The translations under genes and the position numbers were made by a program. From positions 1 through 64,000 of the forward strand of contig DHVR01000037.1 in NCBI GenBank assembly GCA_002412765.1: DNA of 64,000 nucleotides, read 5' to 3'. Below are positions 23,500 to 32,679 of the stretch, in pieces. Positions within the stretch are counted from its first letter, which is position 1, and each line of letters opens with the position of its first letter. Under the pieces are notes generated by a model that saw nothing but the letters and a program-made list of their open reading frames with translations, was not told where the DNA came from and made no database searches. This stretch comes from Leptolinea sp. UBA5203. Its GTDB lineage: Bacteria; Chloroflexota; Anaerolineae; Anaerolineales; Anaerolineaceae.

Positions 23500-24462
23500 A
23501 TGACCCAAATTCGTAAATTTATCCCAATACCTTCCGAATACATACAGGCTGTGGCGATTGAAAAAGCCAACTTTCCGGAAGAGGATTGTTCGGTGCAGAC
23601 CTGGCAATGGCAGGATCAGCAAGTCCCCCCCACCACGATCTTCAGCCGATGGGTGGGTGAGTTGAATGAAAAGATCATTTCTCATGCCTATTTCATCCAA
23701 GAACAATCCAAAGACAATATGGATGCCTTTCGATTTCATCTGGCGGTTCACCCAGAAGTACAATGCAGAGGCTACGGCACAGAACTTTTTCAGTATGTCA
23801 ATCGATTGTTGAGTCAATATGCACCCTGCCGTATCCAAACATCTGTACGAGAGGACCATGCTCAAGTACGCCATTTTCTTGAGCATCGTGCTTTGCGCCC
23901 GATAAATGAGGTACGCCTTCACCGCTTTTCGCTGTCCTCCATCACAAAACCGATCGATTTGAGCATATCATTGAAGAAATTACAGGAGTTGGGCTTCAAT
24001 TTTTGCACCTTGCAGGACGCCATCCAGCAAATTCCGGATTGGAAAGTGCAATTATCCTCCCTGCAAAACGCTTTTCGCCAGGAATGTCCTCCAGCCCATC
24101 TTGAGTTGTTTATTCCCGAACAATGGGCGCTGCAAAGCGGAGCGACTGATCCTGCATTTAATCCCAAGAACATCATCATTGCCAGGTATCACCAACATTG
24201 GATTGGCATCGCAGGGATCACTAAGTCATTGACGCACATGAGCACTGCTTCGCACACCTTCACCGGTGTCTTGCGCCCCCACCGAAGAAACGGGATTGCT
24301 AGTGTGCTCATCCAAACCTGTATAAACACAGCCTTGGCTAATGGATTCACAAAATTGGAAGTGGATTGTGAAAAGACACATGCTTTGGAGAATCTATATC
24401 AACAAGCGGGATACCAGAAGATGCCTCTGCGAATTCAATATGAATACAAACTTTCCCGCTGA
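23500..24462 (+). CDS. Double GNAT-domain N-acetyltransferase
   Basis: A 320-aa protein with two GNAT modules. The first spans ~1-150, with the acetyl-CoA loop in VHPEVQCRGYGTELFQYV (Q/RxxGxG/A pattern). The second spans ~160-318, with LRPHRRNGIASVLIQTCI and the C-terminal ALENLYQQAGY segment. Each could bind acetyl-CoA; the substrate cannot be read from sequence. It sits 26 bases behind the RIO kinase gene and ends at a strong shared terminator. Confidence 0.82.
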   Translation: MTQIRKFIPIPSEYIQAVAIEKANFPEEDCSVQTWQWQDQQVPPTTIFSRWVGELNEKIISHAYFIQEQSKDNMDAFRFHLAVHPEVQCRGYGTELFQYVNRLLSQYAPCRIQTSVREDHAQVRHFLEHRALRPINEVRLHRFSLSSITKPIDLSISLKKLQELGFNFCTLQDAIQQIPDWKVQLSSLQNAFRQECPPAHLELFIPEQWALQSGATDPAFNPKNIIIARYHQHWIGIAGITKSLTHMSTASHTFTGVLRPHRRNGIASVLIQTCINTALANGFTKLEVDCEKTHALENLYQQAGYQKMPLRIQYEYKLSR

Positions 24463-24475
24463 ATAGCGCCTTAAT

Positions 24476-24511
24476 GAAAAAAGGCCTCTGATTTGACAGA
24501 GGCCTTTTTTG
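24476..24511. terminator. Bidirectional terminator
   Basis: AAAAAAGGCCTCTG (24477-24490) and CAGAGGCCTTTTTT (24497-24510) are perfect arms with T-runs in both directions, between the convergent GNAT and PPC genes. Confidence 0.93.
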
Positions 24512-24515
24512 ATTC

Positions 24516-25064
24516 TTACTTAATTTCCTGATACCAATTTTCAGGATACTCATCGGCAAAGCCGACAGGGCGCCAATTGGAAGGATAGAGCACATCAATG
24601 CCTAAGATTTCGGTGATATAGCAAGCCAAAACACCTTTCACGATGGTACCGTCATTCATGTGGCCGCCAATGGTCGGGCAGTTCCATGATCCACCGGTAA
24701 CAAAATGCAAAGCTGCAAAGGGTTCGGTTTCGCCATTGCCGCCCTTTACGGGTCGAGGACCAATTTGGCCGCTTAAGGCTAAAAGCATGGAGATATTATC
24801 AATGGTCATTTCGGTTTCATTGTGCCAATTGGTAATATCGCGGGTATCGGGGGTCCAAACCAGGAACTTGGTTGGCATTAATCCGCCCATGAAAGCCGCA
24901 TTGACTTTCGCAAATCGGATATTTTTATCAAGTGCAAACTGGCGTAACGCTAATAAAACATCGGCACCATTGGGCAGGCGAAGGACAAATTCGCGGCCTC
25001 GTTTGGCTTCAACTGCAAAGTAAGAACTTGGGGTTTCTGCGTCCATTTCCCATTTTTCGGGCAT
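24516..25064 (-). CDS. PPC (DUF296/AF0104-like) domain protein
   Basis: A 182-aa stand-alone PPC domain. The core has REFVLRLPNGADVLLALRQF at its start and LHFVTGGSW...IGGHMNDGTIVKG near the end; the His residues of ALHF and GGHM are the usual metal-binding positions, and VKGVLACYITEILG is the typical closing strand and helix. Bacterial members form trimers; the function is unsettled (DNA binding is shown for plant relatives with AT-hooks, absent here). It is the last gene of the amino-acid transporter operon, 82 bases after the second permease, which hints at a ligand-sensing or metabolic link. Confidence 0.8.
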   Translation of the reverse strand: MPEKWEMDAETPSSYFAVEAKRGREFVLRLPNGADVLLALRQFALDKNIRFAKVNAAFMGGLMPTKFLVWTPDTRDITNWHNETEMTIDNISMLLALSGQIGPRPVKGGNGETEPFAALHFVTGGSWNCPTIGGHMNDGTIVKGVLACYITEILGIDVLYPSNWRPVGFADEYPENWYQEIK

Positions 25065-25146
25065 AGTAGTTTCCTTTTTTTAATTTATTTTTTCTGCAAT
25101 GGTAATTTCAATGTCAAACTCGAATCCATACAAAATAAGAATCCTG

Positions 25147-26163
25147 CTAGATGCTTGCTTTACGTTGGGTCGATTTCATCTTTACTTCCAGAATACTGGA
25201 AAGACGAGTCAACGGTACAAACATAACCACATACATGACGGCGGAAAATATCAGAGGTGAAGGGTTGGCTTTTAGGGCCTGCTCAGAGAGACCTGCTTTC
25301 AAGAGTTCAATAATAGAGATGGAAGAACACAAAGCAGTATCTTTTGCACTGGCTACATAGTTTCCCACCAAAGGCGGCATAACCACTCGGAAAGCCTGGG
25401 GGAGCAGGATTAAGCGCATGGTTTGCATGGTGGTCAATCCTAATGCATGGGCAGCTTCGATCTGGCCTTTCTTCACAGAAGAAATTCCAGCCCGGAAGAT
25501 TTCACTAACATAGGCCGAGCTGTTTAAGCCCAGGGCAAGAATACCCGCTGGTACGGCATCCAATCGAATTCCGAGGAATGGCAAAGCATAGTAGATCAGC
25601 ACCATCAAGACCAGAATTGGCATAGCGCGGAAAAAATCTATATATGCGATGATGAATATATTTAAAATTCGATTGTTTAGGGAGCGAAATACAGCCAGCA
25701 GCAATCCTAGGATAGTGCTCATGATAGCGGCAAAAATCGCAATCTTGATGGTAACGCCTATACCCTTAATTAAGGTGGGCATAGCCTGTTTGATGACACC
25801 AACATTAAAAAACAGGTTCGTCATACGTTCCCATTGAGCAGTGCTGTACTTGTAATACAGGACTGCAAATAAGGCAAACAAAACGAAAATCGCTGTAGTC
25901 TTTAGCCACTCTTTCTTCAGTTCATCGGTAAACAAAACAATTACGAAGGCTGTGGTTAAAGCAATGAAAAGGCCAATAAGAATTTTTGAAAATACGGATT
26001 GAACACTTCCACTGGCAGGCAGGATAAAAAAACCATAGAGGACAAGGACAGCTAAAAATGAGTAAACAAATTTATTTGTCCGAATGAACGGGATGTGCTC
26101 CATTTGTTTTTTTACTTCAAGCAAGCGAGAGGGAGTCTTACTTGTATAATTGGGTTGATTCAT
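25147..26163 (-). CDS. Amino-acid ABC transporter permease (HisM family), long form
   Basis: A 338-aa inner-membrane permease of a polar amino-acid importer. The C-terminal ~220 residues are the HisM/GlnP domain; the EAA loop that docks on the ATPase is seen as AAHALGLTTMQTMRLILLPQA. The N-terminal ~115 residues add about three extra membrane helices not found in the usual ~220-aa HisM proteins; the partner permease has the same extension. It lies 23 bases after the ATPase gene in an operon ordered binding protein, permease, ATPase, permease. Confidence 0.92.
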   Translation of the reverse strand: MNQPNYTSKTPSRLLEVKKQMEHIPFIRTNKFVYSFLAVLVLYGFFILPASGSVQSVFSKILIGLFIALTTAFVIVLFTDELKKEWLKTTAIFVLFALFAVLYYKYSTAQWERMTNLFFNVGVIKQAMPTLIKGIGVTIKIAIFAAIMSTILGLLLAVFRSLNNRILNIFIIAYIDFFRAMPILVLMVLIYYALPFLGIRLDAVPAGILALGLNSSAYVSEIFRAGISSVKKGQIEAAHALGLTTMQTMRLILLPQAFRVVMPPLVGNYVASAKDTALCSSISIIELLKAGLSEQALKANPSPLIFSAVMYVVMFVPLTRLSSILEVKMKSTQRKASI

Positions 26164-26186
26164 AATACCTCGCTCATCCCGTAGAT

Positions 26187-26936
26187 TTATAGGATTTTGT
26201 TTAAGAAGTCTTTAGTACGGTTATGTTGAGGATTGGTGAAGATCTGTTCAGGGGCACCCTCTTCAATAATAAGACCGTCATCCATAAAGAGCACACGCGT
26301 AGCTGCCTCACGGATAAATCCCATTTCATGGCTCACCACAACCATGGTCATCCCTTCCTCAGCCATATTCTTCATGACTTCCAAAACCTCGCCGATCATT
26401 TCAGGATCAAGAGCCGAGGTGGGCTCATCAAAGAACATAATTTGAGGCTGCATTGCCAGGGCACGAGCAATTGCCACACGCTGCTGTTGGCCGCCGGACA
26501 ACTGATCCGGGAATGCATCCGCTTTAACTCTTAAATTTACTTTTTCCAATAAGCGTATTGCATTTTCTCGGGCTGCTTCTTTGTTGGTATGTCGAACCAG
26601 GGTTGGGGCTAACATGATGTTTTCGATACAGGTCAGGTGAGGAAACAGGTTAAAACTCTGAAATACCATACCGATTTCTGTGCGGACTTTATTGATATCA
26701 ATGTATGGGTACATGATATCCACGCCTTCAATGAAGATGTGTCCGGAATTTGGTTCTTCCAATCGATTCATGCAGCGCAGAAACGTGCTCTTTCCACTGC
26801 CTGAAGGTCCCATAATAGCCACGACTTCAGATCGGTAGATTTTTGTGCTGATCCCTTTGAGAACTTGTAAATCTTTAAAGTGTTTCTTGAGATCAACGAC
26901 ATCAATCATGACATCATTCTTAGAATAATCGCTCAT
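26187..26936 (-). CDS. Amino-acid ABC transporter ATP-binding protein (GlnQ/HisP family)
   Basis: A 249-aa ATPase energising the importer. Walker A GPSGSGKSTFLR, Q-loop in GMVFQSFNLFPHLT, signature LSGGQQQRVAIARALA, Walker B IMFFDEPTSALDPE and switch His in VVVSHEMGF are all intact. Its ATG overlaps the stop of the upstream permease gene as ATGA, so subunits are made in coupled fashion. Confidence 0.96.
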   Translation of the reverse strand: MSDYSKNDVMIDVVDLKKHFKDLQVLKGISTKIYRSEVVAIMGPSGSGKSTFLRCMNRLEEPNSGHIFIEGVDIMYPYIDINKVRTEIGMVFQSFNLFPHLTCIENIMLAPTLVRHTNKEAARENAIRLLEKVNLRVKADAFPDQLSGGQQQRVAIARALAMQPQIMFFDEPTSALDPEMIGEVLEVMKNMAEEGMTMVVVSHEMGFIREAATRVLFMDDGLIIEEGAPEQIFTNPQHNRTKDFLNKIL

Positions 26937-27919
26937 CTTGTTTTCTTAACCCTGTTTTCAAGCATGTTTGAGATTCTTACAAGGGGAATGAGAACTGCCA
27001 AATATAAAAGGGAGGCTGCCACTAAGGGGGTGGGGCTGGCTTTACTGGTATACAATTCCCGGGCCCGCTTAAGTAATTCAGGAGATGCTACCAAGGATGC
27101 CACAGCGGTATCTTTTAACATGGAGACTAGATTACCGGTCAGGGGAGGAATGACAACTGGAATGGCCTGAGGAATCACAATCACCCGGATGGTTTGCCAG
27201 CGGGACAATCCCAGAGAACGAGCGGCTTCCACTTGGCCCCAGTGCACTGCTTCAAATCCACTGCGGAAACATTCCGAAGCATAAGCGCCATAGCCAATCG
27301 ATAAAGCTGCAACAGTGGTTGTTATGGAACCTAGGCTAATGCCAACATACGGCAGGGCAAAGAAGAGTACCACCATCATTACCGCCATAGGGATAGAGCG
27401 GAAAAAATCTACATATCCAACCAGGAAAATGTTAAGGGTTGGGCTACCTAAAAATCTTAAGATAGCAATGAGTAAACCGATAATCATACTGAATACTGCT
27501 GATAATAATGCTATTTGTAACGTTACCAATAAACCCTGAAATAACACGCCCCAATTTCCGGTCATTCTTTTCCAATCAAAAAAGGAGCGTTGTAATTTTT
27601 CCCATTCAGCGCCGGAGTAAACGTAAAACAACCAGCCAAAAACAAACAATAATCCAAAAGAAACTAACCCCTTTAATAACTCAGGTTTTTCTGGATCTGC
27701 GAGGAAGTTTGCACTCCATGCAAGGACCAAAACAACAAATAAACTCAAACTAATGGTAGTCAATAGCGGAGATGTTTCTGCGTTTGGCAAGAGGAAAATG
27801 GCATAAGCAATAATTATCAGCAATGAAATACCAATTGCCAGTGGATGCCTGACAAAGTAGATCCACGCTGGATGAGTCAGTAAGAATTTATCTTTCATCG
27901 AATTGGAAGGATGTTCCAT
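26933..27919 (-). CDS. Amino-acid ABC transporter permease (HisM family), long form
   Basis: A 328-aa membrane protein, probable heterodimer partner of the permease at 25147-26163. About three N-terminal helices (~20-110) precede the HisM domain. The EAA loop is AARSLGLSRWQTIRVIVIPQA, and the YVDFFRSIPMAVMM segment is typical of the family. Separated from the binding-protein gene by ~125 bases containing a GC-rich stem-loop, and overlapping the ATPase gene by four bases. Confidence 0.92.
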   Translation of the reverse strand: MEHPSNSMKDKFLLTHPAWIYFVRHPLAIGISLLIIIAYAIFLLPNAETSPLLTTISLSLFVVLVLAWSANFLADPEKPELLKGLVSFGLLFVFGWLFYVYSGAEWEKLQRSFFDWKRMTGNWGVLFQGLLVTLQIALLSAVFSMIIGLLIAILRFLGSPTLNIFLVGYVDFFRSIPMAVMMVVLFFALPYVGISLGSITTTVAALSIGYGAYASECFRSGFEAVHWGQVEAARSLGLSRWQTIRVIVIPQAIPVVIPPLTGNLVSMLKDTAVASLVASPELLKRARELYTSKASPTPLVAASLLYLAVLIPLVRISNMLENRVKKTR

Positions 27920-27994
27920 AAAAGACCTCTGCCTAAAATTACAAGATTTTTAATCTGAACTACTGTAAACTGAGATTGAAAAAAACTTTCTTGT

Positions 27995-28018
27995 TAGGGG
28001 CGCGTTGCCGCGCCCCTA
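27995..28018 (-). other. GC-rich intercistronic stem-loop between binding protein and permease
   Basis: TAGGGGCGCG (27995-28004) and CGCGCCCCTA (28009-28018) form a perfect 10-bp stem around a four-base loop. On the minus strand the T-run comes about ten bases later, so it is at best a leaky terminator. Such hairpins after a binding-protein gene commonly stabilise its mRNA and lower downstream expression. Confidence 0.6.
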
Positions 28019-28044
28019 TTTCTTACATTATGACATGCTTTGAA

Positions 28045-29541
28045 CTAGAGTTCAGGTTTTTCGTTGGGCAGATAAGGAGCAATGATGTTAATTGCAGAGC
28101 TATCCACTGGGGGCTCAACACTGAACCATTTCATGAAGATTTTTTTCATAGTACCGTCTTTCTTCATTTCATTCTGGATTTCATTGAAAATGGGCAGAAT
28201 GGTGGAATCTTTCTGGAAGGCCAAAGCCTGGGCGAAATTGTAATCCTGGATGTAGAGAGGCATATCCAAATCGGATTCGGGGTGTTGGGCAATGTAGTAT
28301 AAAGCGATAGGAGCATCCACAACTACACCATCCAGACGACCGGTTTCCAGATCCAATACTGCATCTGCCCAGTAATCATAGGACTTGATTTCATAGGGGC
28401 CATATTTTGCCTGAGCTTCTAATAACCAGGATTCGTTAGCAGAACCGGTATCAGAACCAAAGACTTTGCCTTTCATTTCTTCGAATTTGGTGAGGCCGCC
28501 CTTGGGGGTCATCATGCCGATTTGGGCATCATAATAGGGATCGGCGAAATCCATAACTTCCGCACGCTCTGCTTTTACCCAGATGGAGGACATGGCGATA
28601 TCCCATTGTCCAGACTGCACACCGGTCAAAACGGTTGCGAAGGGTGCGGATTTGTATTCGATGGTGACGCCAGCACGTTTGGCAAATTCTTCCACGATGT
28701 CAGCTTCGAAACCGGTCATCGTGCCGTCTTTCATGAAAATCCATGGGGGATTCTCACTGTTAACACCAACGGTGATCACTGCGGGTAAATCGTAGGTTTT
28801 GGCTCCACCCACTGCTGGTTTTTCATTAGGCAGGTAAGGAGCAATGATATTGATGGCAGAGCTGTCGGCTGGGGGTTTGACACCAAACCATTTCATGAAG
28901 ATGGCTTCCATGGTACCGTCGGTTTTCATAGCATTCTGAATTTCATTGAATTCAGCTACTAATGGAGAACCTTTCTGGAAGGCTAAAGATTGGGCGAAGT
29001 TGTAATCCTGGATGTACAGGGGCATGTCCAGGGTAGCTTCGGGGTGTTGGGCAATATAGTATAGCGCGATAGGAGCATCAACCACTACACCATCCAAACG
29101 ACCAGCTTCCAAATCCAATACGGCATCTGCCCAGTAATCATAGGACTTGATTTCGTAGGGGCCGTATTTAGCCTGAGCTTCCAATAACCAGGATTCGTTA
29201 GCGGAACCGGTATCAGAACCAAAGACTTTGCCTTTCATTTCGTCGAAAGAAGTGAGGCCGCCCTTGGGGGTCATCATGCCGATTTGGGCATCATAATAGG
29301 GATCGGCGAAATCCATAACTTCCACGCGCTCTGCTTTTACCCAGATGGAGGACATGGCGATATCCCATTGTCCAGACTGCACACCGGTCAAAACGGTTGC
29401 GAAGGGAGCGGATTTGTATTCGACGGTATAGCCGGCACGTTTGGCAAATTCTTCCACGATGTCAGCTTCGAAACCGGTCATCGTGCCGTCTTTCATGAAA
29501 ATCCATGGGGGATTCTCACTGTTAACACCAACGGTGATGAC
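28045..29541 (-). repeat. 762-bp in-frame tandem duplication inside the binding-protein gene
   Basis: Two units (28807-29541 and 28045-28779) repeat with a 762-bp period, e.g. the CCATGGGGGATTCTCACTG block at 28741 and 29503. High identity at DNA level suggests a recent duplication or continuing gene conversion; differences concentrate near the unit's 3' end. Confidence 0.9.
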
Positions 29542-29688
29542 TTTACCAGCGTTAGCTGCGGGAGCTTCGGCTGCAGGAGCTTCGGCTGCAGGTGCTTCGG
29601 CTGCAGGGGCTTTGGTCGCCGGGGCGCAAGCCACCAGAGCAACCATCAAAATACTCAATACCATTACAAAACTCAGGACTTTTTTCAT
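28045..29688 (-). CDS. Amino-acid ABC transporter binding lipoprotein with two fused binding domains
   Basis: A 547-aa extracytoplasmic solute-binding protein. A lipoprotein signal (MKKVLSFVMVLSILM...LVAC) puts the lipidated Cys at 21. An Ala/Glu/Pro spacer of repeated APAAE units follows. Then come two complete family-3 binding domains in tandem (~50-295 and ~304-547), about nine residues in ten identical, both with ENPPWIF, FEADIVEEFAKRAG and SDTGSANESW. One polypeptide thus brings two substrate sites to the permease. Start 29688 (AAAGGAG upstream) is preferred over the longer frame from 29742, which would spoil the signal peptide. Ligand specificity is not readable; a polar amino acid is likely. 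Confidence 0.93.
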   Translation of the reverse strand: MKKVLSFVMVLSILMVALVACAPATKAPAAEAPAAEAPAAEAPAANAGKVITVGVNSENPPWIFMKDGTMTGFEADIVEEFAKRAGYTVEYKSAPFATVLTGVQSGQWDIAMSSIWVKAERVEVMDFADPYYDAQIGMMTPKGGLTSFDEMKGKVFGSDTGSANESWLLEAQAKYGPYEIKSYDYWADAVLDLEAGRLDGVVVDAPIALYYIAQHPEATLDMPLYIQDYNFAQSLAFQKGSPLVAEFNEIQNAMKTDGTMEAIFMKWFGVKPPADSSAINIIAPYLPNEKPAVGGAKTYDLPAVITVGVNSENPPWIFMKDGTMTGFEADIVEEFAKRAGVTIEYKSAPFATVLTGVQSGQWDIAMSSIWVKAERAEVMDFADPYYDAQIGMMTPKGGLTKFEEMKGKVFGSDTGSANESWLLEAQAKYGPYEIKSYDYWADAVLDLETGRLDGVVVDAPIALYYIAQHPESDLDMPLYIQDYNFAQALAFQKDSTILPIFNEIQNEMKKDGTMKKIFMKWFSVEPPVDSSAINIIAPYLPNEKPEL

Positions 29689-29797
29689 TTTTTCTCCTTT
29701 TGTTTTTTTGTGCTCACTAATTTCTAAGGGAGTGCCAACCATTAAAGTTAATCCTCCCGAGCCACCATGGAAAGGGTAATTCAGTTTGCATGACTTG

Positions 29798-30466
29798 TCA
29801 GGTACTCATATGGGCCATAATTCGTTTCGCGGAATTTCGCAAGTGAAGTTCCATTAAATGAGCAGCCTGTTCTGCGTCACGGTTACGCAACGCATATAAA
29901 ATGGATAGATGTTCATCATGCGTATTATTTAAGGTTTGACCCGTGTGACGCAGGGCAAAAGTACGTACCCGAACGATGCGATTGTTAAGCTTCTGCAATA
30001 TTTCCGTAAAAATCTGATTTTCACAATAACCAATGATCATGGCGTGAAACTTTTCATCGGCGTCATAAAGTGCCCTTTCATTCTCTATCGATTCACACTG
30101 TTTTGCTTCTTTTAGCATATTTTCACAGTCATCTATGATTTGATTTGGAATATGAGGGGTTGATTGCCGAACAATTTCTGGTTCAACAATCCAGCGAATT
30201 TCATACACATCAAGGATATCTTGAAGGTTAATCACTGGAATAAAGGCACCCCTGAAAGATTGTATTTCTATAAAACCATTTGCCGCTAAGGCTTTTAAAG
30301 CTTCTCTAATCGGTGTGCGGCTAACTTTTAATTCATCCGCAATTTTGTCTTGATCCAGTTTCTCACCCGGTTCAAAATAACCATTAAGAATGGCTTCCCG
30401 GAGGCTGTAAACAACCATGTTGGCTAAGCTTTTATCGTCCGTTGAAAGCGGATGCAATGATTTCAT
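29798..30466 (-). CDS. GntR-family regulator, FCD (FadR) subfamily
   Basis: A 222-aa repressor. The N-terminal winged helix (~10-75) contains LREAILNGYFEPGEKLDQDK and SRTPIREALKALAANGF; residues ~90-215 form the FCD effector domain with the metal-binding Asp/His positions (DADEKFHAMII, and a later NNTHDEHLSIL). It lies ~110 bases upstream of the transporter operon on the same strand, so it is the obvious candidate regulator, with an amino or organic acid as effector. No strong SD is seen before its ATG. Confidence 0.88.
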   Translation of the reverse strand: MKSLHPLSTDDKSLANMVVYSLREAILNGYFEPGEKLDQDKIADELKVSRTPIREALKALAANGFIEIQSFRGAFIPVINLQDILDVYEIRWIVEPEIVRQSTPHIPNQIIDDCENMLKEAKQCESIENERALYDADEKFHAMIIGYCENQIFTEILQKLNNRIVRVRTFALRHTGQTLNNTHDEHLSILYALRNRDAEQAAHLMELHLRNSAKRIMAHMST

Positions 30467-30872
30467 CGCTGAATTCTTTGATGATAAAGCATAGTACCGA
30501 TTTCCATTTCACTTCTCATAGAATATACAATATACCAATGTTAAGATGAAAATTTGTTGCTGTTTAATAAAATTACGCTATTTTCATTAAAATCTAATTA
30601 AAATAACTTGCTTTAATGCCAGTTGTACGATATTTAATCCAATTTTTACACCGATATTGAGGTTATTTATGAAAAGAGACTTTTTGTCTCATTATTTTCT
30701 TCTAGCAGTTTTTCCTTATAAATCATTAAATATCCAAAATACAAATTTAACCGCATAATTTAGTCCCCATATCCGATAAACCTTATAAACCTCTCGATCC
30801 TTTGTATACTAGTCAAACATCCAATATAAGTTAAATTTCGATATACTTATACTGTACCTTGTATTCATTCAG
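30467..30872. other. AT-rich divergent intergenic region
   Basis: About 400 AT-rich bases with no gene. TTGTATACTA at 30802-30811 fits the general GntR half-site pattern TNGTNNACNA and could be an operator, but AT-rich DNA gives such matches easily. Promoters of the divergent GntR and GNAT genes must lie here; none is clear. Confidence 0.4.
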
Positions 30873-31406
30873 ATGCAAAAGAGGTTCAAGTTGCTGACGT
30901 TAATCAAACCCACACCCTCCCTCAAAGAAGATTTTCTATCCATGATCTTGGATTATCGATCCAAATCAGAATTCTTTGTTTATCATGATCTTGCCATGAT
31001 GGATTTTGGACTTTACTTAAAAGATGTGGAACAGGCAGAACTCGGGCAGAATCTCAAGCCCGGCTATGTTTCACAAAACACATTCTGGTTGGTTTTAGAT
31101 GAGAAAACCATTGTTGGAGAAAGCCGCCTTCGTCATTCCTTAACAGCCATGCTTGAAATTGAAGGAGGACATATCGGATATGCCATCCGCCCATCCCAAA
31201 GATTAAATGGATATGGTACTCAAATCCTAAAATTCACATTGGTCGAAGCTGTCAGGCTAGGGCTGCAAAAAGTATTGGTTACCTGTGATGCAGACAATTT
31301 GGGTTCCCAAAAGATCATTCTGACAAATGGTGGTATCTTCGATGGAGAAAACATATCTCCGAACTCGAGAAAATGGGTACGGCGTTATTGGGTGCCTGTA
31401 CCCTAA
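30873..31406 (+). CDS. GNAT-family N-acetyltransferase
   Basis: A single GNAT domain of up to 177 aa. IGYAIRPSQRLNGYGTQILKFTLVEA is the acetyl-CoA-binding strand and loop, split by the RxxGYG pattern, and KVLVTCDADNLGSQKIILTNGG is the C-terminal part. ATG 30873 has no SD, while an in-frame TTG at 30891 follows AAAAGAGG with six-base spacing and gives an N terminus (LTLIKPTPSLKEDF) like relatives, so the real start may be 30891. Substrate unknown. Monocistronic with a strong terminator. Confidence 0.8.
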   Translation: MQKRFKLLTLIKPTPSLKEDFLSMILDYRSKSEFFVYHDLAMMDFGLYLKDVEQAELGQNLKPGYVSQNTFWLVLDEKTIVGESRLRHSLTAMLEIEGGHIGYAIRPSQRLNGYGTQILKFTLVEAVRLGLQKVLVTCDADNLGSQKIILTNGGIFDGENISPNSRKWVRRYWVPVP

Positions 31407-31407
31407 T

Positions 31408-31440
31408 AAAAATACCGCTGGAATGTCCAGCGGTATTTTT
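31408..31440. terminator. Bidirectional terminator
   Basis: AAAAATACCGCTGG (31408-31421) and CCAGCGGTATTTTT (31427-31440): perfect 14-base arms with T-runs both ways between convergent genes. Confidence 0.93.
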
Positions 31441-31457
31441 GTATTTTATTAAGAAAA

Positions 31458-32570
31458 CTAACGAACGGCGATTGGGTTTTCCGGGTTTTTGGAAGGATCG
31501 AAGACGTGGAAATTCTTCATATTGAACACGACTTCCACATCATCCCCAATTTGGAAGCGGGTGCGAGGATCAACCCGACCGACAAACAAATTGGATCCAT
31601 TGACAAGGTGCAGGTTGATTTCATTACCCATCAACTCGGATACATCCACTTTCGCCCGTACAGAGGCAGCGGTGATACCGGGAGGAGCAAATTCCGGGTT
31701 ATGAACGTCTTCCGGACGAATACCGAAGACGATTTCTTTATTGACCAAGGGCATCAGTAAGGCTTTTCGTTCAGCAGGAACGTGCACTTTCAGGTCGCCG
31801 CAAACAATATACAGTTCATCGCCTTCTTTTGTAATCACAGACTGGAAGAAGTTCATTGCGGGGGATCCAATGAATCCGGCTACGAACAAATTATCGGGTT
31901 TGTCATACAGATGTTGAGGAGTATCCAACTGCTGCAGAATACCATGGTTCAAGACTGCAATTCGGGTGGCCATAGTCATTGCTTCACCCTGGTCATGGGT
32001 TACGTAGATAAAGGTGGTCTGCAAACGGTGGTGTAATTTGCTGATTTCAGCACGCATCTGAACGCGCAATTTCGCATCCAGGTTGGAAAGCGGTTCATCA
32101 AACAGGAAGACTTTCGGCTCACGAACAATTGCCCGACCCAACGCAACACGCTGGTTCTGACCACCGGACAATTCACGGGGTTTTCGTTTCATCAACTTTT
32201 CGATGCCTAATGTTTCTGCGGCTTCCATTACACGTCTTTGGATTTCATCTTTCGGCATTTTGCGAAGTTTTAAACCAAATGCCATGTTATCGTAGACTGT
32301 CATGTGAGGATAGAGTGCATAGGATTGGAATACCATGGCGATATCGCGATCTTTGGCGGGTAGGTCATTCACAACCTTATCACCAATGATGACTTCACCG
32401 GAGCTAACTTCTTCCAACCCGGCCAGGCTGCGTAACGCTGTAGTTTTACCACAACCAGACGGGCCAACCAGCACTAAAAATTCCTTGTCTTCGATTTCAA
32501 CGTCGAAATCGTTCAGCGCTATCACATCCCCAAATTTCTTGAATACGTGTCGAAAGATAACATTTGCCAT
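31458..32570 (-). CDS. Carbohydrate ABC transporter ATPase (UgpC/MsmK/MalK family)
   Basis: A 370-aa ATPase. Walker A GPSGCGKTTALR, signature LSGGQNQRVALGRAIV, Walker B VFLFDEPLSNLD and the switch His in IYVTHDQGEAMT are intact; residues ~240-368 form the MalK-type TOBE/OB regulatory region (GIRPEDVHNPEF, ELMGNEINLHLV). No sugar permease or binding protein is nearby. MsmK-like ATPases often serve several sugar importers, so it is likely a shared energiser. It lies ~110 bases downstream of the SIS isomerase gene on the same strand. Confidence 0.93.
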   Translation of the reverse strand: MANVIFRHVFKKFGDVIALNDFDVEIEDKEFLVLVGPSGCGKTTALRSLAGLEEVSSGEVIIGDKVVNDLPAKDRDIAMVFQSYALYPHMTVYDNMAFGLKLRKMPKDEIQRRVMEAAETLGIEKLMKRKPRELSGGQNQRVALGRAIVREPKVFLFDEPLSNLDAKLRVQMRAEISKLHHRLQTTFIYVTHDQGEAMTMATRIAVLNHGILQQLDTPQHLYDKPDNLFVAGFIGSPAMNFFQSVITKEGDELYIVCGDLKVHVPAERKALLMPLVNKEIVFGIRPEDVHNPEFAPPGITAASVRAKVDVSELMGNEINLHLVNGSNLFVGRVDPRTRFQIGDDVEVVFNMKNFHVFDPSKNPENPIAVR

Positions 32571-32679
32571 ATCAGAATCCTCCTAAGATTTTTTCCTCGT
32601 CTGCAACCAAGGTTACAGCACCGCTTTATCTATAATACCATAAAGTGAACATTTTTGGTTAATATTCACTAATCTATTT

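Noticed and set aside
30802..30811. GntR operator as a firm call
   Set aside because: It matches only a loose consensus in AT-rich DNA and is over 300 bases from the GntR gene, so it is only mentioned under the intergenic region.
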